Origin: Pavlovales sp. CCMP2436
Lineage: Eukaryota; Haptophyta; Pavlovophyceae; Pavlovales
Length of the DNA stretch: 21,270 nucleotides
Reading direction: 5' to 3'
Assembly (NCBI GenBank): GCA_026770615.1
Contig: MU631311.1
Coordinates: forward strand, 836,708 to 857,977
Both the position numbers and the translations under genes were made by a program. Of the stretch, positions 1 to 8,300 are shown piece after piece. Positions within the stretch are counted from its first letter, which is position 1; the number at the start of each line of letters is the position of its first letter. Under the pieces are notes generated by a model that made no database searches, was not told the DNA's origin, and was given only the letters and a program-made list of their open reading frames with translations.

Positions 1-117
1 ATGCAGCAGCAGTTGCGCCAGGCGGGGGCGGGCGGGGGGCTCGAGGAGGCGCTCGTGGCGGTACAGGGCGGCGGCGGCGCGAGCAGCGAGTACCCGCGGA
101 GACCGGGGGGCGTGTGA
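1..117 (+). CDS. C-terminal end of a host gene entering from the left edge
   Basis: Frame 1 is open from the first base to a TGA at 115-117, giving 38 residues rich in Gln, Gly, Ala and Arg (QQQLRQAG, then a GGGG run, ending PRRPGGV). The GC-rich third positions match those of the FLZ-like gene further right and differ sharply from the AT-rich sequence that starts just after the stop. The ATG at base 1 need not be the true start, because the frame is open at the edge. No domain can be recognised in so short a low-complexity tail. It could also be a chance open frame in GC-rich DNA. Confidence 0.4.
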   Translation: MQQQLRQAGAGGGLEEALVAVQGGGGASSEYPRRPGGV

Positions 118-416
118 GCAGTATTAGAACAAGATACTAGATAGGCGTCGAAAAAGTGCTTCAGCCTAGAATATTGGCTGTATATAATTTGGGGTGCTAT
201 GGCGCTGATTCTAGAGAATACATAGGCTTAGAATTTCAGAGTCTCTATGATCTAGCGAGGATATTATGCACTTAGCTACCGATAAAATTTTATTTCAGTG
301 AAAGTTCCACAGGCAAAAGTCCAGGACACCAGCAGCATTGAGACCGAGGACGCTGCTGAAACCGGAACACACTTGCGACGGCGCGCAAAATAATTAATTA
401 TGAATATGTTTATATA

Positions 417-458
417 GCGGCTCAGCATGGTTCAACAGGTATTGTTCACTTGCTGACG
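417..458 (+). repeat. Diverged dispersed repeat, copy 1
   Basis: The stretch reads gcggctcagcatggttcaac and continues aggtattgttcacttgctgacg. A diverged copy lies at 1562-1602 in the same orientation (gcggcttagcatggatcaac, then aggtggtgttcactcactgac). About four fifths of the positions agree. The two copies, 1.15 kb apart, may be remnants of the ends of one element or two members of a short repeat family. Confidence 0.55.
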
Positions 459-575
459 AATTATGAATATGTATAGCGAACTTAGCATTATTAACAATGT
501 ATTTCTTCTATTTCGTACTACATTTTTAAAGGGTGGGTGTGACGCTGAGCAAAGGCTAAATTGACTGCTGGCTCC

Positions 576-614
576 TTGTGTAAATTAAGACCCCGCCCAG
601 CATAATTTACACAA
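576..614. repeat. Perfect 12-bp inverted repeat (hairpin)
   Basis: The arms ttgtgtaaatta (576-587) and taatttacacaa (603-614) are perfect reverse complements around a 15-base GC-rich loop. It resembles the collapsed ends of a MITE-like element. No coding sequence is adjacent. Confidence 0.6.
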
Positions 615-1343
615 CCTGTGTCACTTTTTTTGTCTTCAGAAATTTGTAAGGCGCTCGTTTATTATTGGGTCGAATTTTGCATTACTGGCGCGCAATTCTA
701 CACTAGGGAAGGGGGAAAAGCTGTGGATGGGACGAAGAAAGGGACATTGTTCGTCACTGCGCGCTAAGTGCTGAAGCTGTTGTTGAACAGAGCCCTCCTC
801 GACGGTCAGAGCCCACTTCGTGTGCTTTTCATCTGCCTCTGGGGTCGACAACATACTAAAAGTAACTAAAAGTAACTGACACGTCCAATTGTCAGCGTTT
901 GGAAGCGGAAAGAAAGGTGTTAGAATATACCTCTATCGGCATCACACAGCAGGCCAGTTACTGTATTTGCTGAGTATAGGTGCGTGGCTCGAGCTCGAGG
1001 CGCCCTGTGGCAGATGACTAATCAGTTGCACAAACTTGCTCAAGCAAAGAATGGACGGAGCGGTACCTTAAACGTAAACGAGTTTATAGGGCGATCCCTT
1101 AAAACTCTAGCTACGGTAAGGAACATTCTCATTCTGGATTTTTCCTGGACTCTATGAGTCCACTTCCGATAGTTGGTTTTCTTAAAAGCCTTCTTAACCC
1201 CTTCGACGAATGTCGCCGACCGGACGTGTGTCGTCGCAATGGGGGAAAGGATAACTATCCAATAAAACACCCTGTGAGTACCCTCGAATACTCACACACA
1301 TCCGTCCACGCTCAAGAGCGCACACGAATGCTAACAAAAGGCA

Positions 1344-1421
1344 TGGTTCCCGAACGGGTGCAGTGGAGTTAGTGGCAGATTCGTGAATGGGGCGCCGCCC
1401 AATTCATGAATCTGCAACTAA
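1344..1421 (+). repeat. Hairpin repeat family, left copy
   Basis: Bases 1369-1421 fold back on themselves: ttagtggcagattcgtgaat pairs with attcatgaatctgcaactaa with few mismatches and a GC loop. The upstream part (atggttcccgaa, 1344-1355) and the hairpin arm are also found in inverted orientation around 3405-3470. The two are therefore copies of one repeat family facing each other about 2 kb apart, on either side of the FLZ-like gene. This suits a MITE or foldback element. Confidence 0.6.
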
Positions 1422-1561
1422 TTTTTTTCCTGTTCCCCCTCCGGGTTCCCATCGTCGTCACCACTGTTGCCCTCGTCGCTTGATCGCGAACGTTTAAGTG
1501 TTTTCCAACGCTCAGGTCCAGTGCGAGCCTCCCCGGGACGGACGTTTAACTATTATTATCA

Positions 1562-1602
1562 GCGGCTTAGCATGGATCAACAGGTGGTGTTCACTCACTG
1601 AC
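1562..1602 (+). repeat. Diverged dispersed repeat, copy 2
   Basis: Same-orientation partner of 417-458, sharing the core agcatgg-tcaacaggt and ttcact-ctgac. No coding sequence lies between the two copies, so an element bounded by them would be non-autonomous. Confidence 0.5.
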
Positions 1603-1714
1603 TTCGTCGACGTCCAACATTAGTCCTGGCAGTAGAGATGGTGGTAGCTGCTTACAGAAATCTCTTTAGAGACCTCCCGGGGGCCTCTTTTCTTCTTACG
1701 CGAAAAAAATCAAT

Positions 1715-1744
1715 AAACATTCGCGTTAATAACGCGAAATGTTT
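1715..1744. repeat. Near-perfect palindrome
   Basis: The sequence aaacattcgcgtta is followed at once by ataacgcgaaatgttt, a near-perfect inverted repeat with one extra base and almost no loop. It sits inside a larger region with weaker mirrored pieces (agacctcccggg near 1670, ccgggaggtccc near 1818), which suggests the core of an old MITE of roughly 200 bp. Confidence 0.45.
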
Positions 1745-2338
1745 TTTTACGTACAACCTCTCTCAAACGGCAACGCTCCTGTAGACCCATACCCTGGACC
1801 TCGCCGAGATATATAATCCGGGAGGTCCCGGTGGGAACTCTAAGAGAATCTCGGGCAGGATGGCCTTTTTCTGTACGGGCCCGTGGTAGACGACGTTTAA
1901 CAAGAAACTTTCACACACCACAAAGAGTCCGGTGATCCCCCGAGACCCCCTGTGTTAGCTTGTGATTTAATGCGCTCATTCGACCTTCATCGACGTCGGT
2001 TCTTAACGAAGTCACTTTTGCAAGTGAATTCACCGTGCCCACAGGTACCTCCAGCTGCGCCGATGCGCTGAAGGCCCACCACTGACAGAAATCACGTTGT
2101 TGAGTTGCCGATAGTGCCAAAGTCCTCGCCCCAAGTTGCTGCGCCGTGTCAGCCGCCGCTTTCTCCCGCCGCCTGAAATGCTCGGATACCCCCCCCCGCC
2201 CCGGAGAACCACGAGTTTCGTCTCTAAATCTTTTGTTCGCGGGGACAAATGTTGTGAGAAGGAATCTGCAAGATGGGCAAGAAGCTTTAACAAATAGAAG
2301 ATTCGCGGGAAACACAATTAAAAAGGGTATTTAAAAAA

Positions 2339-2350
2339 TCATTTACCAAG
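2339..2350 (+). promoter_or_regulatory. Possible initiator element upstream of the FLZ-like gene
   Basis: The sequence tcatttaccaag lies about 90 bp before the ATG at 2432 and resembles the oomycete initiator consensus (TCAYTY with downstream A-rich bases). No TATA box is evident nearby. This is a weak call from one short match, and it assumes the host is an oomycete. Confidence 0.2.
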
Positions 2351-2431
2351 GTTCCCCGGAGAAGGATTTAAGCCAACCTTCGCATCCAAACCCCGACGCG
2401 AACTAACAGACCGACATTCGCCGCGCCCACG

Positions 2432-2938
2432 ATGTCGATCGCACGCTCACCGTCGTCTCGCAGCGCCCTCTACGACTGCACCGAGGGCGAGGGCTCCGGC
2501 TGCGAGGGATCGATCACGCCGCCTCTTCCATCCCGCTTGTGCCACTCGTCGACACCGTCGACACGCTCAGTCAAGTTGTCGCCGCTCGACCAGGCGTGGG
2601 CCCAGGAGCGGCTGCGCCGGTGTCACCTCTGCGCCGCACACCTCTCGCCCAACGCCGAGCTCTACTTCCTCGATGATGCTGTCTACTGCTGCGCGTCGCA
2701 CCGCGCTCGCTCGGCGGCCGTGGACCGCTTCTCCAATGAGGCCAAGTCGTTGGTTGCACGGCGGCTTCCGACGACGGTGACCGGGGTCGGGCTCTCTGCC
2801 TCGCACAGATCGTGGTTCTGTCTCGAGGAGGATGTCCTCTCCATCGGCCCCAGGAACTCATCGACGTCAAGCGAGAGCTCGGCATGCTCGGAGGGTGGCA
2901 GCAAATTCTTCGCCTCGCTGACGTTTTTTGGCCGATGA
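2432..2938 (+). CDS. FLZ-like zinc-finger protein (host gene)
   Basis: An intact intronless frame of 168 residues starts at an ATG in good eukaryotic context (cccacgATGtc) and ends with TGA. Residues 64-90 form a C64-x2-C67-x18-C86-x3-H90 pattern, with LYFLDDAVYCCASHR at the second half. This follows the layout of FLZ (FCS-like) zinc fingers, where an aromatic residue precedes the third ligand and Arg follows the last. Here the last ligand is His instead of the usual Cys. The flanks are Ser/Thr/Pro-rich and probably disordered. In plants FLZ domains are protein-protein adaptors (for example to SnRK1 kinase); the role here is unknown. High GC at third positions marks it as a host gene, unlike the AT-rich viral genes. 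It is flanked by inverted copies of one hairpin repeat family (1344 and 3359). The zinc-binding pattern is seen directly; the family name is an inference. Confidence 0.7.
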   Translation: MSIARSPSSRSALYDCTEGEGSGCEGSITPPLPSRLCHSSTPSTRSVKLSPLDQAWAQERLRRCHLCAAHLSPNAELYFLDDAVYCCASHRARSAAVDRFSNEAKSLVARRLPTTVTGVGLSASHRSWFCLEEDVLSIGPRNSSTSSESSACSEGGSKFFASLTFFGR

Positions 2939-3521
2939 CATGCTCAGGGCGAGCCCGAGCACCTGCTCCGGGCACCTGTGCCGCCAGCGCACAACCGCCG
3001 ACAAACTAGAACCGCAGCCGAGCCTCCCTCGACGCGCTTAATTTATTCAGCTTCAAAGTAGTAACCTGTAGTACTTAGCAGCTGGTAGTGGTACGTGGGC
3101 GATGCCTCCGGGATGCCAAATCAGTGTCTGACTCTGTAGCCGTAGGACTAGGATTCCACTGTCGTCGGACCATGCCGAAGTCCGAAGGCCAAACGTGACT
3201 AAGGCCGAGCCGAAGTACTACTATAGTACGGACCTGAGGCTGAGACTGGGAATGTGCGCGAACAATGTGGCAAGGAGTCGAAATCCGAATTAGTGACGAG
3301 TCCGGGGGGAATTTCAATAAAAGTCCGGTAAATGTTTTTTGAGCAACTCAGGAACCGGAGGTGGTGCCGCGGAGTAATTAGCAGAATCGTAAATGGGGCA
3401 GTTAATGGGGCAGTGCCCCACTTACGAATCTGCAACTAACTCCGCGGCACCACTTCGGGAACCATGACTTTCTTTTCGCTTCCGAACGCTGCAACTAAAG
3501 GAACAGAATTGCCTGAGCAGA
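2939..3521. other. Host intergenic DNA downstream of the FLZ-like gene
   Basis: No credible gene is seen. Short open frames overlap on both strands without shared character. The only clear structure is the long hairpin at 3359-3470. Confidence 0.5.
3359..3470 (-). repeat. Long hairpin repeat, right copy
   Basis: Arms of about 42 bases, 3359-3400 and 3414-3456, are nearly perfect reverse complements (ggtggtgccgcggagt near the left end, actccgcggcaccac near the right). The loop is only about a dozen bases. Read on the minus strand, atggttcccgaa then ggagttagttgcagattcgt matches the copy at 1344-1421 in order. This defines a family with a shared terminal motif, ttagttgcagattcgt-a-tgggg. It is likely a MITE or foldback element. 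No transposase is seen in the window. Confidence 0.65.
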
Positions 3522-3544
3522 GTACTCCAGAATCTAACAATAAC
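3522..3544 (+). repeat. 23-bp direct repeat, left copy
   Basis: This exact 23-base sequence, beginning gtactccagaatctaacaat, recurs at 4042-4064. The two copies bracket about 500 bases, and a second short match (catagcat-atggta) follows each copy at 3616-3630 and about 4106-4120. The paired matches suggest that the sequence at the viral left boundary was duplicated, or that a GC-rich segment was inserted between two copies. Confidence 0.7.
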
Positions 3545-4041
3545 TAACCAAATCTAATAAATCTAACAAAAACTAACAATTGTTGGTAATTTCTTATAAA
3601 TGCTTATATATACATAGCATTATGGTACGGAAACCGCACCTATCGCATATTTATATTAATGTAGGGGGATTCGGGCTGGCGGTACGTTTCAAGTTCAAGT
3701 CAGGCTCATCTAAGCGCTCCGACGCAGGCTCCTACGCGCTACGCCGCAATGGGGAGCTGGTAGAAGTGGTGGATGATGAGGAAGCCGAAAACAAAGCGTT
3801 GGAGTCGCTGCGCAACGCGGGGCCGCCCGACAGTGCGCGAGCAAGCGAATCCATTGGTGATCCCAGCGGTGACGTATAGCTGGGAAGCGATGGGGTTTTG
3901 AATGTCGAGAACTCGTTTGCGCGTGCAGGGCGCGGGCCGCAGCGCGGGGGCGCGATGGAAGGACTGGTTGAAGAGGAAGCCGAAGGAGCCGAGACGTCGA
4001 GCGCGAGCGAGTCCACTTACAACGTGACGGCAGAGTGGTAT
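3545..4041 (+). other. GC-rich segment between the direct repeats, possible degraded coding fragment
   Basis: The first 110 bases are AT-rich, then composition turns GC-rich. One plus-strand frame stays open from 3580 across a single TAG at 3877-3879 to 4104. It carries acidic, low-complexity peptide such as EVVDDEEAENKALESL and, after the stop, GLVEEEAEGAETSS. The repeated EEAE-type stretches hint at a decayed coding exon, but no family is recognised and the start is uncertain. It differs in base composition from both the direct repeats and the viral genes that follow. Confidence 0.3.
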
Positions 4042-4064
4042 GTACTCCAGAATCTAACAATAAC
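4042..4064 (+). repeat. 23-bp direct repeat, right copy at the viral left boundary
   Basis: Identical to 3522-3544. The AT-rich viral sequence begins directly after it, so it marks the approximate left end of the endogenous virus. No matching copy was found at the right junction near 20390, so it is not an obvious target-site duplication of the whole element. Confidence 0.65.
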
Positions 4065-4134
4065 GTTGTATATCATGCGAAAATATCAAAAACCAGTCGA
4101 ATAATCATAGCATAATGGTAAGAGACCATATAAA

Positions 4135-4150
4135 TGGCTCTTGTATATAT
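4135..4150 (+). promoter_or_regulatory. TATA-like viral promoter element directly before an ATG
   Basis: The sequence ggctcttgtatatatATGAG places CTCTTGTATATAT immediately before the ATG at 4151. It closely resembles the TCTTATATATAGAC-ATG elements at 13703 and 14580. The spacing of zero to a few bases to the start codon is the same. Confidence 0.5.
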
Positions 4151-4558
4151 ATGAGTGATATCGTGACGCTTGTTAATTCTTTGATAAAGAAACATGAAAT
4201 TGTTTTTAAAGCCGCTTACAAATTATCATACGGCATATTGCCGAATAAATTCTACCTACAGATGGTTCCCGATAAGTTCGCGCTGAAAATAACAGACATC
4301 TATGATATTAAAAATAATATTGTAAAGTCGATATATATTATTCAACCACAAGGCTATTATAAAGTGGCCGTTCTTGATAAAAATGATATTAATCTAAAAA
4401 ACGGTTGGTTTATCAACACTAACGGTTTAGCAACAACCGGATCGGGTAATGATCGATGGATCAAAATAACAGACGAGTTTATCGATTGGTTGCAAAATTT
4501 GATTATTCAAATATTTAATAACGAAACGACAAAAATGCGTGTTTATACAAAAAATTAA
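4151..4558 (+). CDS. Viral protein of unknown function, 135 residues
   Basis: The frame is open from an upstream ATG at 4115, but the ATG at 4151 is preferred because the shared promoter-like element ends exactly there and the peptide begins MSD, as do two other genes in the element. The product is Lys/Ile/Asn-rich with an even mix of hydrophobic and charged residues. It has no signal peptide or membrane segment, and a C-terminal stretch (EFIDWLQNLIIQIFNN) that may form an amphipathic helix. No motif is recognised. It is uninterrupted, unlike most of the larger genes. It lies 12 bases before the next plus-strand start, so the two may belong to one transcription block at the left end of the virus. 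Confidence 0.6.
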   Translation: MSDIVTLVNSLIKKHEIVFKAAYKLSYGILPNKFYLQMVPDKFALKITDIYDIKNNIVKSIYIIQPQGYYKVAVLDKNDINLKNGWFINTNGLATTGSGNDRWIKITDEFIDWLQNLIIQIFNNETTKMRVYTKN

Positions 4559-4560
4559 AA

Positions 4561-4570
4561 TCTTATATAT
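4561..4570 (+). promoter_or_regulatory. TATA-like viral promoter element
   Basis: TCTTATATAT directly precedes the ATG at 4571, and the whole stretch tcttatatatatgtataaga is a near-palindrome. It matches the elements before the genes starting at 13702 and 14579. Confidence 0.5.
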
Positions 4571-4979
4571 ATGTATAAGAGCAGTGGATAATAATCAAAA
4601 ATTATACTTTGAAACTGGTGGTATTAAGGTTAAACACGAATATGTTACGTCTGGTTTTGATTTCTTCCATGAACAATGTTTAACCGATAAAATTACTATC
4701 GAGAATGAAAGGTTGAAATCATATCGTTCAACAATGTTTGAAAATACCAAATCAATTATCAAATTAAAGCAAATTACTGATGATGACAATGAAATGATTA
4801 CAAACCTAAAAATCACGCTTGCAGAATACGAATTTTCTGAAGCTAAAAAAAGCTTGAAAAATTATCTTAAACTTGTTATGAGTGAGACACTAAAACATAT
4901 TGAAAATATGTATATGTCAACCGATAATATTCAAGACTATAAAAATATTATGGATAGCAATCATTCGGCTGAAATTTAA
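4571..4979 (+). pseudogene. Viral protein of unknown function, frameshifted near its start
   Basis: The ATG at 4571 follows a promoter-like element, but its frame stops after six codons. Another frame is open from about 4584 to the TAA at 4977-4979 and encodes about 130 residues. A one-base indel near 4583-4586 would explain this; alternatively translation starts at the non-ATG codon at 4539 overlapping the previous gene. The product is acidic to neutral and probably largely helical, with Lys/Glu/Leu-rich segments around ENERLKSYRSTMFENTKSI and EAKKSLKNYLKLVMSETLKH suggesting coiled coil. No known domain is recognised. Its stop lies 2 bases from the stop of the convergent small gene at 4982. 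Confidence 0.5.
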
Positions 4980-4981
4980 TA

Positions 4982-5141
4982 CTAAGTATATAATCTCTTA
5001 ATTTTTAACTCTTCATATTGACGTGCCAATTGTTCCAATTGTAAAATGATTTGACCAATTCGTGCATCCCTATCGAAATTATTGCTATAATACCGAATAC
5101 CGATATAATTATATTTACTGATAGGGATTAATTATATCCAT
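4982..5141 (-). pseudogene. Small viral coiled-coil protein, one-base frameshift
   Basis: On the minus strand an ATG at 5141-5139 starts MDIINPYQ and stops. After a one-base shift near 5115-5125 another frame runs to the TAG at 4984-4982, for about 52 residues in total. The second half (IGQIILQLEQLARQYEELK) shows a clear heptad pattern typical of a short coiled coil, and the tail is basic. The span is 160 bases, one more than a multiple of three, in line with a single indel. A TATA-rich stretch ending TATATATGTCTG precedes the ATG. The placement fits the compact layout: its stop sits 2 bases from the stop of the plus-strand gene on the left. Function is unknown. Confidence 0.45.
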
Positions 5142-5190
5142 CAGACATATATACTATACGTTATATTTTTATCTTCATGTATATTTCGGG

Positions 5191-5391
5191 ATGATTGATA
5201 TGTTAAATATTTTATCGTTGTTCCTCGTCCCGACAATTTTACATATGTTAAGATGTTGTTATACCAACGTCAATGAAAACGTTAATACATCGAATACGGT
5301 GATATTACAAAAAATGGAAGAACTTGCTTCTATAATTATTCAACGCGCGTTTCGAGAATTCATTCTAAAAAATCATAAAAAATCATTATAA
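5191..5391 (+). CDS. Small membrane protein with an IQ-type motif
   Basis: An intact 66-residue frame. Residues 4-20 (MLNILSLFLVPTILHML) form a hydrophobic segment suited to a membrane anchor or uncleaved signal, followed by CC. Near the C-terminus, ASIIIQRAFREFILK fits the IQ motif layout (I50-Q51-x3-R55-x4-K60), with Glu where the consensus has Gly. IQ motifs bind calmodulin or related EF-hand light chains in eukaryotes. A role in tapping host calmodulin or myosin is a speculation from this motif alone. The stop TAA (5389-5391) overlaps the convergent fibre stop (5386-5388) end to end. Start choice: first ATG in frame; a second lies three codons later. Confidence 0.6.
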   Translation: MIDMLNILSLFLVPTILHMLRCCYTNVNENVNTSNTVILQKMEELASIIIQRAFREFILKNHKKSL

Positions 5392-8300
5392 ATTTACCAT
5401 GTCTTGGAGGTCAAGGTCTTCCGTTGATGTGACCACTGTCATACTCTTAATCTTATCGGGATAACTTATCCACGATTTGTTTATTGCATTAGTAATCGAA
5501 TTATTAATCACACCAAGATGTAATTTATTTGTGTTTGAAACTAAAGGCATTGATCCCCCAAAATTCAAAGGGTTGACGGTAGTTCGACCGCTACGATTTT
5601 CACTTAAATAAAATTTTAAGTCCGATAGAGAGTGACTTTCATTATACCCAGTTATTTTCAGATAGTTATTATTCACACCACCACTGTAAGACATATCAAA
5701 ACCAGTGCTCGTCTTTGTTAACGTTGTCGTAGATTTTAAATTATTAAAATATGAATCAATTAAGATTTTGTTATCTGTACCTACTAATCGATTAATTACT
5801 ATCTCGACTTGAGTCCACGCGCTTGTAGAAAGCAAACCATCATTACCGCTATACGACGCAGACGAGTTGAACTGAGTATAATTGCCATTTGCATCTATGA
5901 ACATGTAAGACAATTTTGAATTATTGATACGAAGCATGAAACCCCTAGATAAATTACCCGCTCCACTGCTCATAGTTTTGACTCCGAGATCTGTAATTTT
6001 GAAAGTTTTCCAATCGAGAATATGGGCGTGTCTTCCGCTGTTTTATAATTTTATTTTATTTTAAACAACAATCGCATACCTGTAGTGTTTGCTAATTTAG
6101 AAGATATCGATATAAATGTATTCGTACTAGCAATATTTGCATATACCGTATAGGGATTTAACACTCTTATGTAACCGTAGCCTGTTCCCAGACTTGAATC
6201 TGAGTATATCGTATTAGACGTACCTGTTCCACTAGGAATAAGCGTAATATTTCTACCACTAATATCGTTAAGCGTATCATTAAATCGATATTCTATGAAT
6301 GAAGTAACTACATCCACAATTTCACTCGAAAGCTCGTTAGTTCCAAGCCACGCCCGTGGTAGACCTGCCGAATAAAATATAATACATATAGGTAAAGCTG
6401 TATAGCTATTATATCTAAAATTTATCGTGTTACTCAATCCGGCCGGTGTCTGTCTTGTAATTGTCATAGACCGATTGATAGTTTCGTTTACAAATGTTGG
6501 CGGTAATTGGAAATAATATACGACATTGGGCTCTACTATATAAATTATCGATGTTAAACCAATATCTTTGGCTCCGTCTGGGTATATCTTAATATCACTT
6601 CCACCTGAGGGTTTAGTCCATCCGATCTTTGTACCATTATCAGAAGCAAATACAGGCGGATTCGAAAATTATTTTTTTATACTGTCGTTAATGACCTTAA
6701 CCAGAGCACCCATTGATGCTAAACCTTTAGCTATAAATTTGAAGAAATTCGACACGCCTCCGATATCCATTCTAAGCCCGTCTAAACTGAACTGTGAAGT
6801 GATAAGAATATCAAATATGATAGTAAACGCACTTTGTTCGATGGTTAAAGTCTGATTTGGATCGCCAAACGACACGAGGTGCCCGAACGCCACCGAATCG
6901 GAACAAGTTAAGTAGATTCCCATACTGTAAGCATTTACCGGAACAATGACATCCAAAGTAGCGCCGTCTTCTCTACTATTTACGTGTGTAGCACTTTCAT
7001 AATAAGGGATTGCAAAATATAACGAAGGACTACGTAATACTAAATTTGATCCGACAAGATTGTTTAATCCTGTACCACTTTTATACAATAAAGTAATTGG
7101 TTTCACGGATCGTATATAAGGAGCAAGAATTTTGTATTCTTTGTCATAATTTAAATATTCAGTTGCTAATCTATTTGACGTTACACACTTGCGCCACATC
7201 TTGACATTCGTAAAACTTACGCCTGATGTATATTTTCTTAGATGTAATTTAATATTATATTTTCCAATTATATGAATAGGTTTTGTTAGCTGAACGCTTG
7301 CAGATTTTCAATTAATATACACCGTTAACAATTTTGTTTTAGACATTGTAAAATCGAACCGAGTCACACCACCGAGCGTATAATTCACATTATCAACTGA
7401 AATAATCTAATCCTTTGCTCGTGTTATAACTCCCAATATCAACGTTAACGCTTGTAGTCCCTGTAATATTTTGAAAATCAAAACTTAAACCTCTGATAAA
7501 TTCTAATTATGAAGGCATCGGACTATCAAGAACAGTAGCGAATCCTATACTGAGTATCAAATCGTATGAATACGGTACAATGGTATCGTTAATATATATA
7601 TACGAAAAAGAGTAATCTTTTACATCAAAACGGTTAATATCTCGTATACTGAATTGAACGTTGGCATTATCGTTTACAGTCAAAAAAATAAATTTAATAC
7701 TCTGTAGATATGTGCTATCGGTGTTAATCACTGCGGTACTACTCGTAGTAGGACTTGGCAATTGACCGAAAACGTCATAAAGCGCTAATAAAGATAATTT
7801 AATAAAGAGCCCTTAAACCACGCAGTCGGACTATTGATATAGCTGTTAAATCTATCGCACCAGATAATAAAACGTTTTGCTTGCTAATTAGCGATGCTCC
7901 AATTAAAAGAGTATTATCATTGTTAAGAAAATTCAAATAAGCGTTATTTATCGTTTGAACTCAGAAATCAACATATTTTTGTGTTTGCTTAACAATCGAT
8001 ATAGTCATCGGTGGATCGATAGCATCTAAACGACCGTTAATAATATCGCTAGATGTTATCGTATCAGTTAACCATACTTTTATATTAGATAAATATGGTG
8101 CATCAGTGTAATTTCCTGAAATCTTAAATCTATTTATGCCGCTGCCAGTCGATCCAAGTACAAGCGACGTATTAGTAGTATTTGTAGACACCGGCATACT
8201 AATCCCATCCGACTATAATTTAATTTGAACAAATGAACCTGAAGCTGGTATTTGAAAAACAAAATTAGTCAATTTTGTGGTGCTCAATTCGGGCGATGTT

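Larger units (their letters stand above)
118..2431. other. Gene-poor host intergenic region with repeat debris
   Basis: No reading frame here has convincing coding character: the open frames of 60-134 codons overlap each other on both strands and have random-looking composition. The region does hold several hairpins and diverged repeats, listed separately (417-458, 576-614, 1344-1421, 1562-1602, 1715-1744). It looks like old non-coding transposon remnants (MITE-like) in a host chromosome. Confidence 0.6.

Noticed and set aside
636..1372. Open frames of 72-76 codons on both strands
   Set aside because: Random-looking composition, mutual overlap and no promoter or motif support.
1911..2334. 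Overlapping open frames of 62-134 codons on both strands
   Set aside because: They overlap each other, have no recognisable motif and lie in GC-rich DNA where long open frames occur by chance.
2567..3009. Open frames opposite or overlapping the FLZ-like gene
   Set aside because: They mirror a GC-rich coding sequence; the Arg/Pro-rich content is typical of antisense shadows.
4100..4135. tRNA-like A-box (tagcataatggtaagag) near the viral left end
   Set aside because: The D-stem does not pair properly and no anticodon arm or T-loop (GGTTCGA-type) follows, so it is not a tRNA gene or clear attachment-site fragment.
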